From contig JAZNQO010000041.1 of NCBI GenBank assembly GCA_045590215.1, positions 1 through 7,104 on the forward strand: a stretch of DNA of 7,104 nt, in the 5' to 3' direction. This DNA is from RUG563 sp045590215. Its GTDB lineage: Bacteria; Bacillota; Clostridia; Christensenellales; Aristaeellaceae. Below the pieces are notes generated by a model, which was given only the letters and a program-made list of their open reading frames with translations, was not told where the DNA came from and made no database searches. The translations under genes and the position numbers were made by a program. How positions within the stretch are numbered: the stretch's first letter is position 1; every line of letters starts with the position of its first letter. Shown here in pieces: positions 1-5,306 of this stretch.

Positions 1-128
1 GTCAGCACCTCCAGCAGGCGCTTCATCTTGGGACCAGCGGCCTGCTCCAGGCCGTCGCCCATCTGGTTGATGCCGAAGAGGAACATACCCAAACCGGCCA
101 GTAGCGATAGAATCATAGCTGCGTTCAT
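1..128 (-). CDS. Na+/phosphate cotransporter family protein, N-terminal fragment
   Basis: Reading the minus strand from the ATG at 128 gives 42 complete residues before the window ends, so the gene is cut by the window edge, not broken. The start is hydrophobic (MNAAMILSLLAGLGMFLFGI) and is followed by NQMGDGLEQAAGPKMKRLLE. The pattern of a GLGxFLFG membrane helix and then a MGxGLxxAAGxKxxxxLE segment is typical of the first helix of Na/Pi-cotransporter II-related proteins (PF02690, NptA/YjbB-like), which move phosphate across the inner membrane using sodium and often end in a PhoU-like domain that is not visible here. A GGAGG Shine-Dalgarno (complement of 138-142) lies 9 nt before the ATG, which fixes the start. 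The gene is divergent from the RNA/zinc-ribbon unit. The family call rests on a short N-terminus, so the transported substrate is unproven. Confidence 0.8.
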   Translation of the reverse strand, partial: MNAAMILSLLAGLGMFLFGINQMGDGLEQAAGPKMKRLLEVL

Positions 129-142
129 ACTTCTTTTCCTCC

Positions 143-160
143 TGCATGCCCCTGCATGCA
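143..160 (-). repeat. Small inverted repeat abutting the cotransporter Shine-Dalgarno
   Basis: TGCATGC (143-149), CCCT, GCATGCA (154-160) forms a perfect 7-bp stem with a 4-nt loop. It is also a direct repeat, because each arm contains the self-complementary GCATGC. In the mRNA the hairpin ends directly next to the GGAGG at 138-142, so it could affect ribosome access or mRNA stability. The function is an inference. Confidence 0.5.
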
Positions 161-190
161 CTTCATCTTAGTCATACTGATACAGAATAC

Positions 191-219
191 AGCATAGCAC
201 AACCAGCCCCGAAAGTAAA
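191..219 (-). promoter_or_regulatory. Putative sigma-70 promoter of the Na/Pi cotransporter gene
   Basis: On the minus strand there is a TTTACT -35 (complement of 214-219), a 17-bp spacer, and a TATGCT -10 (complement of 191-196) preceded by TGC, which makes an extended -10. Transcription would start near 184, leaving a leader of about 55 nt before the ATG at 128. The assignment comes from motif matching by eye only. Confidence 0.5.
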
Positions 220-245
220 GAAAGAAACCCCTGGTGTCTCTCTCA

Positions 246-263
246 TACACTTGCACAAGTGTA
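246..263. repeat. 18-bp perfect palindrome, possible operator
   Basis: TACACTTGCACAAGTGTA is a perfect dyad centred between 254 and 255. It lies in the divergent intergenic region, about 27 bp upstream of the plus-strand -35 (290) and about 27 bp upstream of the minus-strand -35 (219). That position suits a transcription-factor site serving either promoter. No regulator is encoded in the window, so its protein partner is unknown. Confidence 0.45.
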
Positions 264-289
264 AATTGGGCGAAACCTATCCCAGATGC

Positions 290-318
290 TTGTAATTTAC
301 AACAAGTGGGTCTATAAT
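290..318 (+). promoter_or_regulatory. Strong sigma-70 promoter for the structured RNA and zinc-ribbon gene
   Basis: TTGTAA (290-295), a 17-bp spacer and a perfect TATAAT (313-318) form a near-consensus promoter; transcription should begin near 325. The -35 is itself half of a 13-bp perfect palindrome, TTGTAA T TTACAA (290-302), so a dimeric repressor bound there would block RNA polymerase. The predicted start coincides with the first base of the structured region. Confidence 0.75.
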
Positions 319-324
319 GTGTGC

Positions 325-525
325 GATGCATTCGGGTCTGTGGTTGCAAGCCGAAGCCAGACGCGGGCAAAACGGTCCACGTAAGCCGGGCAAAGCCCCG
401 GTGAGCATGGTGCGGTCTAGATGTAAGCCCGGCCGTGCATCAAGCACGAGAGAACGGCGTGAGGGCGCAAAAGCGCAGAGCAATGTTCCAGCCGGCGAGT
501 GTGGGGTCAAAAACCAGGTCAGCCG
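325..525 (+). ncRNA. Structured RNA, candidate raiA-motif-like ncRNA or mRNA leader
   Basis: This is about 200 nt of GC-rich sequence between a strong promoter and the zinc-ribbon gene, with many complementary pairs. GTCTG 336-340 pairs with CAGAC 358-362, and inside it GGTT 342-345 pairs with AGCC 349-352. CCGGG 386-390 pairs with CCCGG 397-401. CGTGC 434-438 pairs with GCACG 444-448. GAAC 452-455 pairs with GTTC 485-488 and encloses a GCGC-AAAA-GCGC hairpin (465-476). Longer pairs compete with these: GATGCA 325-330 with TGCATC 436-441, and GCCGGGC 385-391 with GCCCGGC 427-433. GTAAGCC (381, 423) and GGGCAAA (365, 388) each occur twice. There is no U-tract before the gene, so transcription should read through. 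The size, the many short stems and the Firmicute context recall the raiA-motif RNA; that identification is from memory and unverified. A regulatory leader of the zinc-ribbon mRNA is the main alternative. Both ends are approximate. Confidence 0.5.
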
Positions 526-560
526 ACATCAACCAACATATTAATCAGGGGGAAACAGAC

Positions 561-845
561 ATGTATCAGGACAAAACGCTGGTGTGCCGTGACTGTGGTA
601 ACGAATTTGTGTTCACAGCCGGTGAACAAGAATTCTACGCCGAAAAGGGCTTCCAGAACGAGCCCACTCGTTGCCGCGAATGCCGTCAGGCTCGCAAGGC
701 TACCCGCAATGCCGGCAATGGCCCGCGTGAAATGCACGACGCTATCTGCGCCAACTGCGGTGCAGAAACCAAGGTGCCTTTCCTGCCCAGGGAAGACCGC
801 CCTGTGTATTGCAGCGAATGCTTCGCCGCTATGCAGCGTCAATAA
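561..845 (+). CDS. Double zinc-ribbon protein (94 aa)
   Basis: A small soluble protein with two four-cysteine zinc ribbons. The first, CxxC at 9-12 and CxxC at 38-41 around a GNEFVFTAGEQEFYAEKGF core, matches the probable zinc-ribbon domain PF13451. The second, CANC at 63-66 and CSEC at 84-87 with exactly 17 residues between, contains TKVPFLPREDRPVYC and fits the CxxC-x17-CxxC domain. A basic, disordered-looking linker (about 42-60) joins them. Such proteins are thought to bind nucleic acid or the translation machinery, but no specific function is established. ATG 561 is chosen because AGGGGG (547-552) sits 8 nt upstream and the zinc ribbon begins within ten residues; an ATG at 435 in the same frame would translate through the structured RNA and has no good ribosome site. 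The gene is monocistronic, with the structured leader ahead and a terminator 13 nt after its stop. Confidence 0.88.
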   Translation: MYQDKTLVCRDCGNEFVFTAGEQEFYAEKGFQNEPTRCRECRQARKATRNAGNGPREMHDAICANCGAETKVPFLPREDRPVYCSECFAAMQRQ

Positions 846-858
846 GCAACGTATGGAG

Positions 859-891
859 AGCTCCGCAGGTTGTGCGGAGCTTTTCTTTTTT
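859..891 (+). terminator. Rho-independent terminator of the zinc-ribbon transcript
   Basis: AGCTCCGCA (859-867), loop GGTTG, TGCGGAGCT (873-881) is a perfect 9-bp GC-rich stem followed by TTTTCTTTTTT. It separates the RNA/zinc-ribbon unit from the downstream operon. Confidence 0.92.
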
Positions 892-909
892 GTTTTGAGT
901 CCTTTTTTC

Positions 910-938
910 TTGCTCCCGTGTTGTTCAGGTGGTATAAT
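910..938 (+). promoter_or_regulatory. Promoter of the FAD-dehydrogenase / dtd / MBL / hemZ operon
   Basis: TTGCTC (910-915), 17 bp, TATAAT (933-938) with a preceding TGG (extended -10). It follows directly after the upstream terminator and would start a transcript near 945, about 33 nt before the first start codon. Confidence 0.65.
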
Positions 939-960
939 AATTTAGTTATGATATTTTGAT

Positions 961-969
961 GGAAGGAGG
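961..969 (+). promoter_or_regulatory. Ribosome binding site that selects a TTG start
   Basis: GGAAGGAGG ends 8 nt before TTG at 978, which is ideal spacing. The next in-frame ATG at 987 would be 17 nt away, too far. The ribosome site therefore favours the rare TTG start. Confidence 0.75.
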
Positions 970-977
970 CGCATTCC

Positions 978-2579
978 TTGCTGCGGATGAATAATCTGAA
1001 ACTGCCCTTGGGGCAGACGGCGGAAGATGCCTTGCAAATTGCCCTGAAGAAGCTGAAAATCCCCAAGGATCAAGTGCTTTCCTTCCGTATCAGTAAAAAA
1101 AGTGTGGACGCACGGGATAAAAATGACGTACATTTCGTGATCGCATTGGATTTGCAGTTAAAGAATGAAGAAAAGTGGCTCAAGGCCATCAAGCCCGGCC
1201 TCGTCTCTCCCCTGCCCCCTGCGCCTCATTTCCCCAAAGCCGCAACGCCCAAAGGCCCTCGCCCCGTCATTGCAGGTTTTGGCCCCGGCGGCCTTTTTTC
1301 CGCCCTGACGTTGGCCAGATGCGGCCTTCGCCCCATCGTATTGGAAAGAGGCGAAGCGGTAGAAAAGAGAGCGCAGTCCGTGGAGAATTTTTCCCTCACA
1401 GGTCATCTCAACACCGAAAGCAACATCCAGTTCGGCGAGGGCGGTGCCGGGGCTTTTTCCGATGGCAAGCTCACCACCGGCATCAAGGACAAACGCTGTC
1501 AGTTGATCTTGCAGGAACTTTTTCAGCACGGTGCGCCGGAAGAAATCCTCTATCTTTCCCATCCCCATATCGGAACGGATAGATTGCCCGCTGTAGTCAG
1601 CAATATCCGAAAAGAGATTATCCAGCTGGGGGGCGAAGTGCGCTTTGGAGCAAAGCTCTCCGGTATCACCGTGCAAAAGAACGAAATCACCGCCGTATCC
1701 TACCAGCAAAACGGTGAAACCCACGAAATTTCAACCGATGCGCTGATCGTCGCCATCGGTCACAGTGCCGCCGACACCCAGCAGATGCTCTTTCGCAGCG
1801 GCGTGCAGATGATTCAAAAACCCTTCTCCGTGGGCGTGCGTATTGAGCATCCCCAGTCCCTGATCAATCGCTCCCAGTACGGCAAATTTGCCAGCCATCC
1901 TGCCCTTGGTGCGGCGGAATATCATCTGTCTGCGAAGCTCAAGGACGGCCGTGGAGCCTACACCTTCTGCATGTGCCCCGGCGGCACGGTGGTGCCTGCG
2001 GCCAGCCGGGAAAACGCCCTGTGCGTGAACGGCATGAGTCCCTTTGCAAGAGACGGCGAAAACGCCAATGCCGCCCTGCTGATTGACGTTCGCACGGCGG
2101 ATTTTGAGGACGATCATCCCTTGGCCGGCTATGTGCTCCAGCGGATGTGGGAGGAAAAGGCCTTCCGTGCCGGGGGCGGCCATTATCACGCCCCGGTGCA
2201 GCTTTGCGGCGATTTTCTCTCCGGCAAGGAAACCAAGCAATTGGGCTCCGTCACCCCCACCTATCGCCCCGGCGTCACCTGCGCCGATTTGCAGGCCGTC
2301 CTGCCCTCCTTTGCCGTGAACGGCCTCCGGGAAGCTATCCCGGTTTTTGACCGCCGCTTGAAGGGCTTTGCCAACCCCGATGCGGTGATGACTGCCGTGG
2401 AAAGCCGCTCATCCTGCCCGGTAAGGCTGCCCAGGGATGAGCGATACGAAAGCAATATCCTGGGGCTGTTCCCCTGCGGCGAAGGGGCCGGATACGCCGG
2501 CGGCATCATGAGTGCAGCGGCGGACGGTATGCGGGTAGCCGAAGCCCTGATGAAAAAAAGAGGCATGATGGAGGAATAA
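978..2579 (+). CDS. FAD-dependent dehydrogenase of unknown substrate (COG2509-type)
   Basis: A 533-residue flavoprotein. Residues 1-95 form a small N-terminal domain (NNLKLPLGQTAEDALQIALKKL). The Rossmann dinucleotide-binding motif GFGPGG lies at 100-105, with an acidic ribose-binding end (VLERG, 121-125). Further family signatures are FGEGGAGAFSDGKLTTG (152-168), AIGHSA (259-264), SRSSCPVRLPRDE (476-488) and the C-terminal FAD-contact segment PCGEGAGYAGGI (499-510). This set matches the uncharacterised NAD(FAD)-utilising dehydrogenases of COG2509, which are widespread in anaerobic Firmicutes; the reaction is not known. No signal peptide or membrane segment is apparent, so it is probably cytoplasmic. 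It is the first gene of a four-gene operon; dtd starts 3 nt after its stop and takes its ribosome site from this gene's last codons. TTG 978 is preferred over ATG 987 on ribosome-site spacing. Confidence 0.9.
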   Translation: MLRMNNLKLPLGQTAEDALQIALKKLKIPKDQVLSFRISKKSVDARDKNDVHFVIALDLQLKNEEKWLKAIKPGLVSPLPPAPHFPKAATPKGPRPVIAGFGPGGLFSALTLARCGLRPIVLERGEAVEKRAQSVENFSLTGHLNTESNIQFGEGGAGAFSDGKLTTGIKDKRCQLILQELFQHGAPEEILYLSHPHIGTDRLPAVVSNIRKEIIQLGGEVRFGAKLSGITVQKNEITAVSYQQNGETHEISTDALIVAIGHSAADTQQMLFRSGVQMIQKPFSVGVRIEHPQSLINRSQYGKFASHPALGAAEYHLSAKLKDGRGAYTFCMCPGGTVVPAASRENALCVNGMSPFARDGENANAALLIDVRTADFEDDHPLAGYVLQRMWEEKAFRAGGGHYHAPVQLCGDFLSGKETKQLGSVTPTYRPGVTCADLQAVLPSFAVNGLREAIPVFDRRLKGFANPDAVMTAVESRSSCPVRLPRDERYESNILGLFPCGEGAGYAGGIMSAAADGMRVAEALMKKRGMMEE

Positions 2580-2582
2580 ATT

Positions 2583-3032
2583 ATGCGTTGTGTGATTCAA
2601 CGGGTGTCGGAAGCCTATGTGACAGTAGACGGCAGCGAAACAGGCCGCATCGAAAAGGGGCTTTGCGCCCTGATCGGCGTGGAAAAGGGCGACACTGAAA
2701 AGGACGCCCTCTACATGGCCGGAAAAATTGCCAAGCTCCGCATTTTTGAAGATGAAAACGAAAAAATGAACTTGTCCGTGACGCAGGTGGGCGGCAAGGT
2801 GCTGGCTGTCAGCCAGTTCACGCTGCTCGGCGACGCCAGAGGCCAAAACCGCCCCGGCTTCACTCAGGCCGAAACTCCAGAAGAAGCCAACCGCCTCTAT
2901 GAATTCCTCTGCGACGAGCTGCGAAAGCTGCAAGTGCCCGTGGAAAACGGCGTTTTCCGCACTCATATGATGGTGCACCTCATCAACGACGGCCCCGTTA
3001 CCATTCTGCTGGACAGCCGGAAATTGTTTTAA
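2583..3032 (+). CDS. dtd: D-aminoacyl-tRNA deacylase
   Basis: Hydrolyses the ester bond of D-aminoacyl-tRNAs (and glycyl-tRNA-Ala), keeping D-amino acids out of translation; cytoplasmic homodimer. At 149 residues it has the normal length of the family. It begins with the characteristic MRCVIQRVSEAYVTVDG, has the active-site segment SQFTLLGD (77-84, usually SQFTLYAD or SQFTLYGD) and the Gly-cisPro motif NDGPVT (135-140, with G137-P138) that gives chiral proofreading. One small departure is FRT at 125-127, where many family members have FGA; this may be lineage variation. GGAGG (2570-2574), inside the end of the upstream gene, lies 8 nt before the ATG, and the 3-nt intergenic gap suggests translational coupling. 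In many Firmicutes dtd is followed by an MBL hydrolase and hemZ, as here. Confidence 0.96.
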   Translation: MRCVIQRVSEAYVTVDGSETGRIEKGLCALIGVEKGDTEKDALYMAGKIAKLRIFEDENEKMNLSVTQVGGKVLAVSQFTLLGDARGQNRPGFTQAETPEEANRLYEFLCDELRKLQVPVENGVFRTHMMVHLINDGPVTILLDSRKLF

Positions 3033-3045
3033 GAAAGGCTTAATT

Positions 3046-3630
3046 ATGGATATTATCACCCTGCCCGTGGGCTCTTTGGAAACCAACTGCTATATCGTCT
3101 CCCTGCCCGAAAGAAACGACTGTCTTGTGATTGATCCCGGTGCCGATGCAGAGCGTATCCGTGCCGCCGCAAGCGGCAAGGAAATCGCTGCCGTCCTGCT
3201 GACCCACGGCCATTATGACCATACCGGTGCTCTTAATGACTTTCATGCGCCCGTCTATATGCACCCTGCCGATGAAATTATGCTCACCGATCACCAGTGG
3301 AGCGTTGCGCCCACCTATGAGCCCTTTGTTCCGAGAACGGCACAGCCGAATTTTGTCATGGAAGGCTCGCAGCTGACCCTTGCCGGTATGGACATCACCG
3401 TGCTCCACACCCCCGGCCACACCCCCGGCAGCGTTTGCTATCAAATAAAAAACACTCTCTTCACCGGGGACACCCTGTTCCATCGTGGCTATGGCCGCAC
3501 GGATATGATCGGCGGCGATTTCAGGGCACTGGTTTCTTCCCTCCGCAGGCTCTATCGCCTGCCCGGCGAAACGCCCTTCTATCCCGGCCACGGAGAAGCC
3601 TCCACCATCGCCAAAGAAAGGGGCCAATAA
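3046..3630 (+). CDS. MBL-fold metallo-hydrolase, glyoxalase II-like
   Basis: A 194-residue cytoplasmic metallo-beta-lactamase-fold hydrolase. The full metal-binding set is present: THGHYDH (53-59, giving H54, H56, D58, H59), H125 in HTPGHTPGS, D142 in FTGDTLF and H182 in YPGHGE. This complete two-metal site and short single-domain form fit the YcbL/glyoxalase II-like group, which hydrolyses thioesters such as S-lactoylglutathione or related thiol adducts. It lacks the C-terminal helical domain of classical glyoxalase II, so the natural substrate cannot be assigned. The start ATG has AAGAAAGG (3031-3038) 7 nt upstream, overlapping the dtd stop. The 13-nt gap to dtd and 4-nt gap to hemZ place it inside the operon. 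Confidence 0.92.
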   Translation: MDIITLPVGSLETNCYIVSLPERNDCLVIDPGADAERIRAAASGKEIAAVLLTHGHYDHTGALNDFHAPVYMHPADEIMLTDHQWSVAPTYEPFVPRTAQPNFVMEGSQLTLAGMDITVLHTPGHTPGSVCYQIKNTLFTGDTLFHRGYGRTDMIGGDFRALVSSLRRLYRLPGETPFYPGHGEASTIAKERGQ

Positions 3631-3634
3631 CATC

Positions 3635-5089
3635 ATGGCTTCCGTCAGCTTGTTCACCCCTGCCCCCCAGTTCAGCAACGATGTTGCCGATATTGTCCGG
3701 GTTTTTCTTGGGAAAATCAGCCTCTTTATCAACGAAGAAGGCGGCGAAATCGTCATCCGCCATACGGAAACCCAAACGCCGGAGGGCGTTCTTTGCCGTG
3801 TCTCATTGAACGATATCGCCCGGGAAGAAATACGCACCCCGGAAGAAAATGCCCTCTTGGAAAAACGTTATCGCAAGCGGCAACTGAAGCTCTTGGTCTA
3901 CGACTGCCTGAAAGAAATGACAGGCTTTGCGCCGCCTTGGGGAGCCCTCACCGGCATCCGCCCCTCCAGGCTCGTCTATACCGCCATGGACGGCGGCCTG
4001 TCTTTAGAAGACGCCTGCCGTCAGGTGCAAAAAACTTTCGACGTGCAGGACGAAAAAATGCAGCTGTTGCATGACCTCATCGCCGTGCAGTCCCTTTACC
4101 CCCAGCCCACGGAGAAGGACGTGGATTTATACGTGGGCATCCCCTTTTGCGTGTCCCGGTGCGCCTATTGCTCCTTCCTCAGCGAAGAAGTGGGCAAAGG
4201 CAAGCAGCTACCCCCTTATGTGGAAGCATTGGAAGCGGAAATCGCCGCCACACTGCAGCTGATTGACGAATTAGGCCTTCGCCCCCGTGCCTTTTATATG
4301 GGCGGCGGCACGCCGACGGCTCTCCCGGCGCATCTTTTAGAGCGTGTCCTGAAGGCAGCCCGACCCTTCATGGACAGGGTTTCCGAAATCACCGTGGAAG
4401 CTGGCCGCCCCGACACCATCGACCAAGATAAACTCAATGTCATCCTGCAATCCGGGGCCACCCGCATTTCCATCAACCCCCAAACCGGGCACGATATTAC
4501 GCTGCAACGTATCGGCCGCCATCACTCAACCGCCCAGACGGAATCCGCCTATGCACTGGCACGAAAAGCCGGGTTCCATCACATCAATATGGATTTGATC
4601 GCAGGCCTGCCCGGGGAGAACCTGCGCATGTTTGAAGAAACCCTGAAATGGAGCCACTCCCTCGCCCCCGAAAGCCTCACTATCCATTCCCTCTCCATCA
4701 AGCGTTCCAGCGTTCTGCACCTGCAGGAAGCCTCCCTTCCCGATGCGCAAATGACCGCCCAGATGGTACGCATGGGTCACAAAGCCGCCGAAGAGAGGGG
4801 CATGAAACCCTATTACCTCTATCGTCAAAAGTACATGGCCGGTCATCAGGAAAACGTGGGCTATGCCCTGCCCGGCCACGCCTGCCTCTATAACATCGAC
4901 ATGATGGAAGAAACGGGCTCTGTCCTCGCCGTAGGTGCCGGGGCCATCAGCAAGCGTGTCCAGCCTGCCCTCGGCCATATCGAGCGTGCACCCAACGTTA
5001 GCGATGTGTCCCATTACATCAGCCGTATCCCCGAAATGATCGACCGCAAACGAGCCGTCTTCACCGCTGATTGGTCGCATCTTCGATAA
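3635..5089 (+). CDS. hemZ: Radical SAM coproporphyrinogen III oxidase-like protein HemZ
   Basis: A 484-residue radical-SAM enzyme of the oxygen-independent coproporphyrinogen oxidase family. An N-terminal region of about 160 residues specific to HemZ includes RQLKLLVYDCLKEMTG and WGALTGIRPSRL (102-113). The radical-SAM core follows: YVGIPFC, the [4Fe-4S] motif CVSRCAYC (C172, C176, C179), the SAM-contact GGGTP (223-227), VEAGRPD (254-260) and NMDLIAGLPGE (318-328). The C-terminal segment has YYLYRQKYMAG (393-403) and GAGAISK (434-440), typical of HemZ. The family is linked to decarboxylation of coproporphyrinogen III to protoporphyrinogen IX in anaerobic heme synthesis, but HemZ activity is less firmly shown than HemN, and no other heme gene is visible here. 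ATG 3635 follows the MBL stop by 4 nt, with AAAGGGG (3617-3623) as a somewhat distant ribosome site. In many Firmicutes hisS and aspS come next; here an A+T-rich region does. Confidence 0.94.
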   Translation: MASVSLFTPAPQFSNDVADIVRVFLGKISLFINEEGGEIVIRHTETQTPEGVLCRVSLNDIAREEIRTPEENALLEKRYRKRQLKLLVYDCLKEMTGFAPPWGALTGIRPSRLVYTAMDGGLSLEDACRQVQKTFDVQDEKMQLLHDLIAVQSLYPQPTEKDVDLYVGIPFCVSRCAYCSFLSEEVGKGKQLPPYVEALEAEIAATLQLIDELGLRPRAFYMGGGTPTALPAHLLERVLKAARPFMDRVSEITVEAGRPDTIDQDKLNVILQSGATRISINPQTGHDITLQRIGRHHSTAQTESAYALARKAGFHHINMDLIAGLPGENLRMFEETLKWSHSLAPESLTIHSLSIKRSSVLHLQEASLPDAQMTAQMVRMGHKAAEERGMKPYYLYRQKYMAGHQENVGYALPGHACLYNIDMMEETGSVLAVGAGAISKRVQPALGHIERAPNVSDVSHYISRIPEMIDRKRAVFTADWSHLR

Positions 5090-5306
5090 CAGCAAAACCA
5101 ACAGGCAGAATGTAATATGCGTAACTCATCATATAAAAAAGTCGTTTCCTAACGATAATTCTATGGTGAATACTATCTTTGAGGTTATCCTTATGAACCT
5201 GATGAGTTCATATACAACGCAAATTTTCACATAAAGCAATGATGCAGTTACTCATCTTTTGAAACTTTTGCAAGTACGCATATGCCTATATGTAGGGGGT
5301 GATAAT
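5090..5306. other. A+T-rich intergenic region between hemZ and the DUF1848 gene
   Basis: No gene or clear intrinsic terminator for hemZ is visible. A perfect 7-bp hairpin lies at 5192-5212 (TATGAAC, loop CTGATGA, GTTCATA), without a T-tract. A weak 5-bp hairpin TCGTT/AACGA (5142-5155) next to A6 would read as a poor terminator on the minus strand. ACTCATC occurs at 5124-5130 and 5250-5256, and its complement GATGAGT at 5201-5207. No convincing promoter for the downstream gene was found. Confidence 0.5.
5192..5212. repeat. Perfect 7-bp inverted repeat
   Basis: TATGAAC (5192-5198) and GTTCATA (5206-5212) are exact complements around a 7-nt loop. The stem is A+T-rich and not followed by a T-run, so it is unlikely to terminate transcription; it could be an operator or an mRNA hairpin. 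Confidence 0.35.

Noticed and set aside
317..544. 75-residue frame inside the leader (ATG at 317)
   Set aside because: Its start lies within the -10 region, before the predicted transcription start, and the composition reflects GC-rich RNA structure, not a protein.
435..560. N-terminal extension of the zinc-ribbon protein from an in-frame ATG at 435
   Set aside because: The extension would be translated from the structured RNA, has no good ribosome site, and is not part of the zinc-ribbon domain; ATG 561 has a good AGGGGG site.
5142..5155. Hairpin TCGTT/AACGA next to A6, terminator-like on the minus strand
   Set aside because: The stem is only 5 bp and A+T-containing, and there is no minus-strand gene upstream for it to terminate.
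5199..5240. CTGATGA resembling a hammerhead ribozyme core
   Set aside because: The segments on each side pair with each other instead of forming stems I and II, and no GAAA core follows in the right place.
5259..5292. Possible promoter for the DUF1848 gene (TTGAAA with TATGCC, or TTGCAA with TATATG)
   Set aside because: The -10 is poor in the first case and the spacer is only 13 bp in the second, so neither is convincing.
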